Part shown: positions 36,049-47,331 of the stretch, piece by piece
Numbering within the stretch: the first letter of the stretch is position 1
Layout: each line of letters begins with the position of its first letter
NCBI GenBank assembly: GCA_013398055.1
Contig: VZRS01001510.1
Location: 186,001 to 250,000, forward strand
Length of the DNA: 64,000 nt
Reading direction: 5' to 3'
Origin: Ifrita kowaldi
Lineage: Eukaryota; Chordata; Aves; Passeriformes; Cinclosomatidae
Translations under genes and position numbers: made by a program
The notes under the pieces: generated by a model
What the model saw: only the letters and a program-made list of their open reading frames with translations
What the model was told of the DNA's origin: nothing
Databases searched by the model: none

Positions 36049-39000
36049 TTTTGAAGAGAAAAGATAGGAGTGATTAAACAGTGTCTTCAAAAGTTCATGG
36101 GAAGTTTATGGAGAAGCCATGTCTGTAAAGATACACTTAAGTTCTCTCTACTATATCTTATCCTGGTTCCTGCCATGCTTTCTGAACTGGTTTTGGATAA
36201 GGAGCCATAATCTCAGAAGCTTTAAGCGCTAAACCCTGAAAAGCTCCAAGTTTGTGGTTTAGCCATGTGAGGTCTTTGCTATCACATGGATAATAGACAT
36301 TCCCTTTTGCATTCCCTGAATACAAAGCAAGTCAACTAGAAGCATGTTTGTACTAAGCCACATCAGAGTTATCCTCTGAATTAAGGCTATATAATAGGTC
36401 CTTTAAAACTAAATTTGTACAAAAAGGTCTGAACTTTTTGTTGTTAGTTGAGATATAACTTGACAGCTGTAGTTTCATCACTATTAAATTTACAGTTTTA
36501 TTTCCTCTGAATGAATTGGTGTGTGGTTAATTTGTATGCAACTTTATATACCACTAAAATCTTCCATATGGAATTTAGATTAGATAAGGTACCAGGAAAT
36601 GAGAGTCTTAGATGTGAATGACTGTAAACATGCTTAAAAGAGTCATTCTGTAAGAATTAAATAACACTTAGAGTTAATTCTCCTGATTTTTTTTTTTCTG
36701 TTACAGAACACAGTAAACAGTTTAATTCAAGTTCTAAATTCAGATGCATATCATTATTATAATTTGCTGACTCGTAGCTTTTCATGGGCTATGCTACTTT
36801 ACATGGTAATGCAGTGGATGGTGATATGCAAAAAAAGTCAGCAGAACAGAATCTCTGACTAAACAGAAGCCTACATTTTTGGTAACAATTAATTGGTCTA
36901 TGGTGCCTTCTTAGCACATCATGTTACGTTTTCTTGTCTTGGGGGTATTACAAGGTGGCTGAATGTGGATAAACTACAAAGACTGGCAAGATGAGGCTAT
37001 CATCTGATTTTTCTGAAATTTCTGTGGCTAAAATAATTGAACTTTCCCATGTCTTCTTGTTAAAGATCAAGAAAATAGTGAGCTCCTTTTCCTACTCTTC
37101 CCGCCCACATTTGATATGTATATGTGCAGTGTGTGTGGAAACTTCCCCTCTGTGCCTCTCATACAAGTCACTGACTTCTAGAGTACAATTCCTCCAGAGT
37201 AGTCAATGAACTTTGGGGGTTTTGGTGTTTTTTTAAAATAACTTTATTATATTAATTCTTTTTTTCCCCCCCCTTCACCACTGCCAACAAGATTTCAGGA
37301 TGTTTTCTGTCCCCTGATAATCCCCCCTAATAAGTCACTACCAGGACTGATACATCCTTTGCAGATGTTCTGACTTGCTTTTAGGGGAAGGGATCATATA
37401 GAGTAGCTTTCCTCTGGGCTTATGTACTCATGTAGAGCTCATCAAAATCAGTGGAAGTCTTTTCATCAGTCTCTTAGTGAGTGATGCCTGCAATCTTCTT
37501 GCAGTGCACAACTAGGTACATGCTGCTTATGTTTCTGTTGCTATTACATAGGGATTATGGGACAATCAGAGCTGAGATAAAAGTTCTTAGCAGTAGTAGC
37601 AGCAGTCCTGTGCCAATATCCTGGTGCTTCCACCACACATCAGCCTGGGGACTTGCAGAAGGAGTGTGAGTGGTGGTTGAGTGAGGCTGCCGGGCTTCAC
37701 CCAGCCCACAACCCCTTCTCACCCTGCCCTGGCTGCTTTCCTGGCCTGCCATCAGCAGCATTCTTAGTCAGGGGCTGGAAGGCACAGGTTGACTGGGGAA
37801 TGGTAAAGTATGAAGGGAGTTTAGTAATCGAATGGGGGGAGGGACCTCTCACATTTACATTAATTTATGCACTGCTATGATACAAATTCGAAGTGTTTAA
37901 AAGGAATTAAATAGTTAAGTTCAAAATTCTTTATGTGCTGAACAGGGTCTGGATGGTTTATAGCTGCAAGTAAGCAAAAAGTTTACTTACAAAATTGATT
38001 TATATGTTCATTTATGTTCTTGAATATTGAGAACAGGGAGGGAATTAGCAGTGTTGCATGAGCTACACTAGCACATTTTTCACCTTATATGGAGAATTGC
38101 CTGCCACTTATCAAGCAGGGTTAGATTTGCTGTTATTGTCACATTCCTTAAAGTTGGAAGAAATCTTGTTTCTCTGACTAAAGGTTCAACTCATAAGCTT
38201 ATGGTTTTGTTGTTTGAATACTGTTTTTTCATCCAGGATTTGTTGGGATGGGCAGCACTTCTTGAGAAAAATAGCAGCGTGCACATTTTCACTGCTGTGT
38301 TGTGGAGTTCATTCCTCAGCTCGGGTGGAGAAACTTAGATGCTTGCAAGGGAAAATATGTTTCTGTTTGGAGTCATCTGGAGTTCCTCCTGGCTGGCTCC
38401 TCTGGTCCTGAAGAACACAACAGGAGGAAAGGTCCCAGTAAATGAAGGGAAAGACCTGCAAATTGTGTACACGTGGTATTTAAGGGGGTAGACCTCAGTT
38501 TTGCTTTTTCTTTATCCCTGCTAGAGTGGCTGGTGTTTGAAAAAGCCTTTTCATGGACTTGTTGAAAGGATAGTGACTGACAGCTGTTGGCTGTGAAGTC
38601 GTTAACCTGCTGGCAATTTGAGTGTGAGATGGAATAAGTGGAAAATATGGAAGTGAAGACAAATTAGTTGTTTAGTCACTGATATCCCGGATTACAGAAG
38701 CTGGACGAAAGACTGAATACTTGAAAGATTAAGAAGGTGACAATTATAAAATTTCGTTTTACGATAATGTGCCATTGACGATTGCATTCACTGAAATACT
38801 TGCATTTGGAAAGTGGGAGATCAGGTCTGGCTTACTGTAAGTCCTTCAAATTAAGGGACTGCTTTGTATTTGAAATATTTCTGGGGTTGTGGCATTCAGT
38901 AGGGCAGTAAGTCTCACCTACTGCTGCTTCTTGGGGTTTTTGGGTACCTAGACTATCATAAGTGTTTTGAGCATGTGCTCTGCCATTCTTGTGACTTGAG

Positions 39001-39832
39001 TTTGTGTTGTGATTGCAGAGATTTTTCTATGGTTCTGCTTGGGAAATAAAATACTTCAAAAGGTAGTGATTAGGTGCAGTGGTTAGAAAACCTGGCTTAA
39101 AATTGCTGTTGCTGATTTCACTTTCATGCCGATCCAGAAGAGTTAACTGGAAAATGATACTCAGGTTTTTCTTGCTCCATAAAGGCAGTGTTGGCTGTAT
39201 TTTTTTGAATAATAAGACATAAGGAAGAATTCATGAGCCTAGTAACATTTGAAGCCAACAGAAACAAAAGGGTAGTTTATATGGCTAAATACTTTGAAAA
39301 ACCAACATTTGAAACATTTAGCCAAATGGTTGCATTGAAGTATCTATGCAGTCTTGAGAGGGCAGAGCAAAAGATACGGATTTTTATTTTCTGTTTCCCT
39401 GTTTGTGGTTTTACCATTCTTCCCCTTTTATGGCTCACCAGAATAGAACCAGACTTCTTATCGTGAATGGATATAAAAGAACTTAAACTACATATATTTA
39501 TTTTTAGGACTCCACCCTTGGGCTTTGGATTTTGTGAACAGCTATTTCAGTAAATTTACATCTATATGGGGAAACTGGCAAATTGAATACTGTGCAAATC
39601 CACATTTTAAAAAAGGCAACTGCTATTACAGAAGGTAAATGATATCATAAGAAAGCCAAGTAAAAAGATTGCATATTTTTTTGCTGCTAAAGGAATGATC
39701 AATGCTTCCTGCTGGCTTTTGCACCCTGCAATTGGAGACTCTGGTGTGCAAATGGTTTAAATAATGCTGGGGTTTGTGTCTGGTTGGCGCTGTATAATGC
39801 TGGGGCTGAGGTGACTTAAATACACAGAGTGT

Positions 39833-39936
39833 GGGCCAATCTCAAAGCCCTTTCTCAGGCAGAACACCCATTGAAATCACATTTAAGTGTCGTCAGTGGA
39901 AGCTTTGCCAAACAAATCATTATGGATTTGACCCCA
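39833..39936. repeat. Degenerate palindromic sauropsid repeat (CAATGG type)
   Basis: It starts 'gggccaatctcaaagccct', has the core 'cacccattgaaatcac' and 'cagtggaagctttgcc', and ends 'tatggatttgacccc'. The outer blocks GGGCCAA and TTTGACCCC form the expected inverted ends of the family and the core matches CCCATTGAAATCAATGGAAGTTTTGCC with decay. No coding content. Confidence 0.55.
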
Positions 39937-42900
39937 AAGTTATTACTACTAAATTTCATATGTAAGCCTTTAATTAGAGTGTTTTTTAAGAATGGAGTAC
40001 GTGAATGAATCCTGGAATTCATTATAACTTTAAGTTTTTAACAGGGTATCAGCCTCTTAAACTACATTTTCCTTACTAAAAACAGTTTCTTCCTTTTTGT
40101 TTCTTTCTCCTTTTTTTTGTTGCTCAAACAGAAGTAGAAGAGATACTCTGTGGCTCAGATTTATTTTACCTCAGGCAAGCAACCTACTGATGTGCCTAAA
40201 TTAGGAGCTTAACCTTCCAGCCTCTCCATGTGCACAGTGGAGAAGGTTATATCCAGAGGGGATTTTGCTCCATGTTGCCTTTTGGATGTGACTCTATTAT
40301 GCCCAGAGGTGGTGTAGCATGCACTGATTTAGGAACTCTGAGGGATGTGGTTGGTTGGCAAAGGTCCTCTATGATTTATGATATGAGTTGTATATAATTT
40401 GTTTCAAAATTCCTTTTTAGGAGCTAGCAGGTTAATTTTTTGTCTGTCTTTGCTCCATGGATGATGGGGATTGGCAGTAGAGCTGTGTCCTTTAGTACAG
40501 AAAATCTCATGTTGTGATGGGACCTTTGTGAGGTCTTCAGTCTCTCTTGCTCTCTTGTACGCTTTGTGTCTCTGGCCTTGGTCCTCTTCTGAAGGCTGCA
40601 GGTTTCATTCAGATCTCATGAAGTGTTTTGTGACTCATGATGTGGACTGATGGATTATGTGACCTGATGCCTGCAGTGCTTGGCTGCTTGTAGCAGGACT
40701 GGCATAACCAGGTGGTCCCTTCCTGCCTCAGATCCCAAGAGAGGGATTTTCAGCACAGAATCTGGTTGTTTCATACTTTATATTGCTAAAATTGCAGTAA
40801 TCCAGCCTTCCGCTGTTTAAAATACTGAAGGAACAACAACAGAAAGGGTGGGCCATTAGGGTTTTAAAGCTGTTTTAATGTCTTTATGTTTCCAACTGCA
40901 TTACACTGTATTAGATTTAAAATATGGTTGATGGAGATAGTAGGAGCACCCTTAAGCATGCCTCACATATTCTAACATCGTATTTTCACCTGTGTTTAGT
41001 TCTGGCCAGCCTTCAGTCATTCAGACAAAAAACTTCCTGAGTGTTTTTCCTGCTTCAGGCAGAAACCTCCTGGAAAGATTTTCAACAGAAGAACTCCAAC
41101 TGTTTTTAAAAGAATGCATTAGAGAAATTTAGAGAAATTTGTCAACTTTATTTAGCCAACCAAACAAATGCCTTCAAAGCATTGTTATACCTTCAGGGAG
41201 GAGTCAGGGTGCTTTTTGCAGCCCAGTGGAAATAAATACAGATCTACCAACCCACCAGAGCTGGTGAAAATTGTTATCTGCATGTGCTCACAAGAGCAGG
41301 TTAGAGGTTTGCTGATACAATCACTGAATACTCCCACTTCATAAAATGGGCTTCAACCTCACCAGCCTCTGTCTGTGCCTGGGGTGATCATTATGATGGG
41401 TGGTACTGAACACCCAGCTGGGTAGGTCCGTGATTCCTGCTGCCTCTGCTTTGTTGGAGGAAAAGGTATCTGGGTGTTTAATAGTCTTCCAAGTTCAGTA
41501 AAGCTTTATGCCAAGGCATACTTGAGGCAATAATTGAAAAATTGCTGCTGTTTGACTAGTCATCATTCATGCAGTTAATTCCAATGAAGCTGAGAGTAGA
41601 ATTTATGCTTCAGTCCTTGTACTACTCTCAGGAGTACCAGGGTTGAGATGTGTGATGCCCAAAGTTTGGGAACGAGGTTCAAAAAAGAACTTCTGTCTTC
41701 TACTTTTTTTTCTCCCAGGTTGCAGGAAGCTCTATAGGATTGTACTGATAATTCTTTGTTACTTTAAAGGAGCAACTGTTGGAATCATGACTTCCATAGA
41801 GGGGATGGATCTATCTATTTTGTTTAAAAACAGCTAAGCATAAAAATACTACTGGGGAATTTTATGAATGTTGCAATAAACCAACAAAACCAAGAATCTA
41901 ATGCATGTTATCTTCAAGCTGTTTAAGAAATCAGGATAATACAGGTTGATGACTTGAGGGTGATGGCAAGACTAAGGTCATGTCTTAGTCATTCTGCAGG
42001 GTGGGAATGAAGTTACTGCTGATATATCAGCATTGCTCCAACCAGAGTCTAAAGGCTTCATAGAGTTTGCATTATCTCCTCCCATTTTCTTGATCTCTCA
42101 AGAAAATTATTTATAATTTATAAGGACATTGAGAAGTCTTGCTTCTCCCTATCTCAAGCCCTTTTAAAATATTCATCTTGCTCAGAAAACACAAAATAGT
42201 GAGAAGTGCTTTAGACCTTTGCCTTCTCAGTCATGATCTCTGAGAGGCACCAGGAGCTTTTCTGAAAGGGAAAATTTATATTTACACAAGTAAGGTGGAA
42301 AGGAAGAGGGAAGCACTTTCCAGCTTCTAGTGTTGGCCAAGTATGCAGGCTAAGAAGTAGATCAGGATTGCAGCAAATAGGTAATTGTTTGCAGAGTGTA
42401 AATGACTGAGTTGTTCTCACAATCTTTCTGCTAATTTGTTGTGCTAACCATAATAAAGAACAATATTTTGCCACCCTTCAAGCATGCATTCACATTTTAC
42501 ACCCAAAGGTGCATGTTGCCATGTATGTCCTTGCAGTATTCGTGATACATTATTTAGCATTTTCAGCCTCTTCAAGTTATTAGGATAGTCTGTAAAGATC
42601 ATCCCTTAACACTACTACTGCCCATCTCAAAGCATGCTCCCAACAAAAATGCCACTAATTAAAACTTGTGTGAGTGGAAATGTTGTCATCTGTGACAACT
42701 TCAGTCTCTTTATTTTGAAGAAAAATATAAGGGTTGTTAAAGTTATCTAAAACAATTAAGCAGTTCGGGATCCTGTGTTATAAAATCTTAGGTAAGAGTT
42801 AATCAGTGTGACAAATTACAGGTTTGTCTGCCTGTCAGATGGAACTAATGGTGGGTGACCCAGGGAGTTTGAGTGCTGAGGTGAGAAGGAGGGGCTCCAG

Positions 42901-43409
42901 TGTTTTGCTTTAATGTTTGTCTTGATGTGCTGAATTTTTTCAAAACACTTAAACAAAAGAGGCTGAACTTGAGTCTATGTTTCAGGTTAATACTTTGAAG
43001 CTATTTTTTCCCACCATTTCTGTTGCTTTTGATCAATTATGAATGTCCTGATGTAAATGCAGAATTAAAATATTAGGCTATTTTCTTGTGCATGACGTAA
43101 GGTCCAAAAATTTATACCAGATGACTGTTCTGGAAGAGGGAAAATTAAATACTTGGGAAAATGTAAGATAATAGAGTATTTTCTGAAGCATATCTCCCTG
43201 CATGTGATCTGTAAAATGTAGTTATCTAAGTGTTAAATATGGTATCTATCACCAAACGTGATCAATGAGCTGTTGATAATGTTGGTAGCTTTACAGAAAA
43301 TACGAGGCTTGCCTTTCTATATATGCAACTTTTTTGCTGGTTTTTGTTAGCTTCATGCAGAATTTCACAGAAATCCCCAGCTTTTTTCAGTTTTCAGTTC
43401 TTTTGAAGG

Positions 43410-43508
43410 TTTTTTTTTTTTATTCAGGAGGGGTTGTTTGTTTGTTTGTGGGTTTTGTTATTTTTTACTTTGGGTTAGTTGGGTTTTTTTGGGGTTTTTT
43501 CTTTTTTG
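43410..43508 (+). repeat. G/T-rich low-complexity tract
   Basis: Twelve T are followed by about 85 bases made almost only of G and T on the plus strand, including (TTTG)n and several GGG and GGGG runs. An open frame passes through it giving a Phe/Gly/Val-rich peptide, which is an artefact of the composition. Confidence 0.75.
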
Positions 43509-43581
43509 TCCCTGAAGATTACCAGATACTGTCTGTCTTTCCTGGGGTGTTCAGCCCGAGCTCTGACAGAATAGTGCCACT

Positions 43582-43642
43582 GTTGCTTTAAGCCCATAGT
43601 GTTGCTTTATATAGATCTGGCCTGATTGATAGTGTTGCTTTA
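43582..43642. repeat. Three copies of GTTGCTTTA
   Basis: GTTGCTTTA occurs at 43,582-43,590, 43,601-43,609 and 43,634-43,642. The last two are part of a 14-bp identity, ATAGTGTTGCTTTA, 33 bases apart. This is a small local duplication. Confidence 0.75.
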
Positions 43643-44156
43643 AATAACAATAAGAGAGTTCATCTCCCTTTCAGAAAAGGTTTATGACTGATCTCTGCCT
43701 GGCTCGGAATGTTTATTTTTCTTAAGTTGCATCACTGCAAAAATGTTTTGAAATGGAGAGTCCCAAGCTGGTGATGGGGTTTATGCATCTATCGCTCGTG
43801 CTCTATGCAGCTCTAATCCCTTTAGCACTAGAAAGCTGTGGTTTTGTGATGGACCTCACATAGATCAGGCTCAGTTCTGATATTTCTGTGTCCCTTCCCT
43901 ATCGGTCATCCTGTTTTTAAAACTGTATCATTGAACTGATCTATGGGTGTTGGCAAAACCATCAGAAGCCTCAGTAAGATTTAATTACTGCTCCTAGTCC
44001 TTTGCAATAACACAGGCTTATTTTCTTTTCTTCGTGGTTGATGATGAAATAACTTTGAAATAAACAATTTGAGAAAAAACCTTTGCACCACCAGGGATAA
44101 TGACAGAAGGGAAGGAATTCGCAGTAGATTGCCTCTGGATGTTCTTAAAATGCCAT

Positions 44157-44220
44157 GCATCAGCTTTCTTAAAAATGTAAATTTTAAATGTAAATCTTAA
44201 AATGCAGCATCAGCTTTCTT
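44157..44220. repeat. 14-bp direct repeat flanking an AT-rich spacer
   Basis: GCATCAGCTTTCTT is found at 44,157-44,170 and 44,207-44,220. The 36-base spacer between the copies is itself repetitive (AAATGTAAAT type). Confidence 0.8.
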
Positions 44221-45425
44221 GCTTGACTTTTGCTAGACCCATGTATTGATTATGTCTTAAAGTGACAGAGGCCAATGGAAAAATCCTTTCTAACCATGTA
44301 CCAGGAGTCTGTGGGGCTGTGTTGTATTCTGTATGGTGGCTTGTGCTTTGAAAGTGAATAAATAATGCCAAGCATGGGAAGTACCATGCAGAGGAGAAGA
44401 GATGATACGAAGCATGTAATTTAGGACATGGAAGAGAAAGCTCTGCTCTTCCCCCTCTGCCCAGCCTGGTTTTCTGGTCTGCCTCATGTCTGCCTTCCTA
44501 GTGTCACTTTCTGGTGACCAGGAGAAGGATTAGGCTGCTCCTAAGCTGAGTCACCAACTCTACCTGCCACTTTTCAGGAGACCTTCCTGGACAAAGGGAG
44601 ATAGAGCAGCAGGAAGATTATTTGCTTGAAATCATCTGGGGCTTTTGTCACTCAACCTGTGGTAAGGAAATGGTGTCTGCCTTGGTCACAGGGCAGTGGG
44701 CAAGAAGGTCATGATATGGGAATGATTTCTATGCATTTATAGAGACCAGGAGGGGATATGCATGGAAAGAGAAAAGTTAGCCAGTCCTTGAGGCTGTTGA
44801 GAACATCTGCAGACAGAATCATGGCTCTAAGGGCAGGTGAAGCATGAGCTTTTCCAGACACACAAGGGCAGTGTGACTTACAGTGCAGAGATACAGTCAA
44901 GGAAGGCTTACCTGCTTTTCAGGGCTAAAAGTTTCATGATCAGGCTGTAGACCAGCCTGTGGCTGGAGGAATTTTAGTGGGATCTTAAAAAAGGGTGAGG
45001 AAACCTTTAAAGAATGTTTTCTCTTCCTAGGGAATGTCTTCCTAGGTGGGGACACTGAAGCTGCTGGCTGGATGGGAGTATACCTGGTTTCGGTTGTGGT
45101 ATGCTCTTAATGCTGTGCACATTCCCGTCAAGTATCAGTGTCATTCCTACTTCCTTGCCCGAGCCAACTAATCCAAGACTGCAGGTCTTTGGCAGAGCTT
45201 TGCAAATGCGTATTGAACCTCTAGACTTGGTGTGTTTATTTGGTAAAATTACAATAATTTAAAAAAAAAGGTAGATGACTATGAAATTCAAGGCAAGAAA
45301 ATGTGAGACTTCCTAAAGAATAAAGTAAAAATAAAATTATCTCAGAAGTTTAAGATTGAAAATTTGGTGTTTTGTTGCTGTGTTGTGGGGTTTTGCACCT
45401 TCGTTTGAAGTTGAATAAAGAGGAA

Positions 45426-45548
45426 AGCAGTTTAATGCAGAACTAATTAATGTACATTTCTCTGGGGTTGAGTGATCTGTGTTCAGTCACACCTTCTTCA
45501 GGTAACTCAAGTGCATTAATCAATGATCATCTTTCTAATTAAACTGCT
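45426..45548. repeat. Nested inverted repeat with TAAT-rich arms
   Basis: AGCAGTTTAAT at 45,426-45,436 is the exact reverse complement of ATTAAACTGCT at 45,538-45,548. Inside, ATTAATG at 45,446-45,452 is mirrored by CATTAAT at 45,514-45,520. Both arms hold TAATTA/TAAT cores typical of homeodomain sites. It may be an old MITE relic or a conserved noncoding element; the sequence alone does not decide. Confidence 0.5.
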
Positions 45549-47304
45549 GACTAGAGAGTTAGAAGATTTAGGGGATGATCATTAGTTTTGTGTAGAATCA
45601 GTGAATTAAGGGAAAGTAGTGTTGGCAAGATGTTCCTTTCTCTCATAGGAACAGTCAAAGATTAGGAAAAAGGTCAGAACTTCTGTTCATGTGTTGCCTC
45701 TGAAATGTAAATCATCAACAAAAACAAGGAAAAAAAATTCAAGTGCTTTTAGAAATACATTTTGAAAATAGCAAGAAAGGTGGGAAAAGAAATGCTTTGG
45801 GTCATCCCAGACATGTGTATCTACTTGGCTCTGTTCTGCATCTGACAGAGCAGTTAGGGTAGATCCTGAAACTCGGCTTGGGAATGGGAAATTTCCTGAA
45901 GCAAACACCCAGCACAGGGAAGTGAAGTCCAGCTTTCCTTGTGCAGACAGTTTCTGCCTTCTGGGCAGAGCTGCATGCTGTGGCACGGCCCTGCCTTTGT
46001 GGACAGGCTGAATGGAGGAGCTCAGTCAATGATTCCTTCCCAAGGACCAGAGGATTTGCTGCCCATGAGCAGAGCTGAAGCTCAGTGTGCCACTGGGCAG
46101 CTTGGGCTCCCAGGAGTTGGTTATATGCTGAGTGGGTGAATATACTCTGTTGTGTCCAGTATGACACGTGGTGCATTTAGAGTTGTTCAACGGGGCTGAA
46201 ACAGTTGCGGGGTTTTTTGTTTGTTTTCTGTAAGCAGGAGCAGCTTTCCATGGTAGTACATCTGAGCTGCAGACTATCCCCAAATCTCTGTAGGGGAAAC
46301 GGGGAGGGATGGCAACCCAAGGAAACCATGTGCGGCACACTGATGGACTGCTGCAGAAAGCTGCAACAGCTGCCACAAGCTATTTACTGGTTGAACATAG
46401 ATGTCACAGATGAAGTTAAAACCTCTCTCTCTCACGACTGACAAGGCAAGGTCTGGATGTATGTCCTGTAGATCTGTTTGCAGTGCATTTTATAGGAGGG
46501 CACTGTGCTGTACTTGGTTTAGCTACCAGTGGCTAACCCTCGGGGGAACCACATGAATAATAAGCGTCACTTCTCTGCTCCCTTCTTGCCAGACCTGTTG
46601 AGGTTTGGTAGCAGCTCATACCTCCTTTTTGACAGAGATGGTGTTCTACAGCTCAAGGGAATGGAGGTGTCTGTAGAGTTGTCTTCCTGAATTGCTCAGC
46701 ACCTCATCATTGTACACTGGCTTTAACCAGGGGCTATAGTTTATAATGATGATGTCTGGCAACCCAGCAAAAAATCCCAAAAAACTCATCGGTCAGTGTT
46801 TGCTCCCTGCTCGTGCAGACGGCACCTGCCCTGAGTTTGTACAGCCCTTCCCAGATACAGTTGAGGAACTACATCTGTGACTTAATTAAGTGTTGCTATT
46901 GTGTGTATAATGTAATTCACTCTTTGTTTACAGCAGAGCTGGAAGGGCCCATGGTAGCTTTGTACTAAGGACTTTGCTTCAGTGCCATGCCTGCTAGCCA
47001 TTTGCTGGTGTTTATTTTTGTGTACCCCTCTGTTCAGCAGGAAAATGAAAATGTGAGTACAAGATGAATGACAAACCAAAGTTGTTACCATAGCACATAC
47101 TGCCTAATCTATGCTGTTAAGATTTTCACAGCTATGCCTACCTGTCTGTCCTTAAATAAATGGCAGAGCCTAGGGTGTTGCACTTGCCATGCTTAGTGCA
47201 TGGGACTTTTGTTTTTGTTAGTTTGCAGGAAGCAAAAATCCCAGTCTGGGATGTGTGAGGTTTATGAGGTTTATGTGACTACAACTTTCTATTTTAAGTA
47301 CTCC

Positions 47305-47323
47305 TTTTTTTTTTTTTTTTTTT
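47305..47323. repeat. Poly(T) tract running into a gap
   Basis: At least 19 T end at an N gap; another 11-T run follows at 47,345-47,355. The true length is unknown. Confidence 0.85.
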
Positions 47324-47331
47324 NNNNNNNN
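47324..47331. other. Assembly gap of 8 N
   Basis: Eight Ns directly after a long T homopolymer, most likely a homopolymer-induced break. Confidence 0.95.

Larger units (their letters stand above)
31091..47304 (+). other. Long noncoding stretch, probable intron
   Basis: Sixteen kilobases without a recognised gene. The plus strand remains T-rich. Open frames are scattered over both strands, the longest being a 134-codon minus-strand frame at 32,812-33,216 in a locally GC-rich patch; it matches nothing I know. A perfect hairpin, a GT-rich tract, two palindromic elements and small direct repeats are listed separately. No CR1 copy is seen in this whole interval. Confidence 0.55.

Noticed and set aside
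45802..46376. Cluster of overlapping frames of 116-124 codons
   Set aside because: Open in several frames on both strands at once, which points to base composition and not to coding selection.
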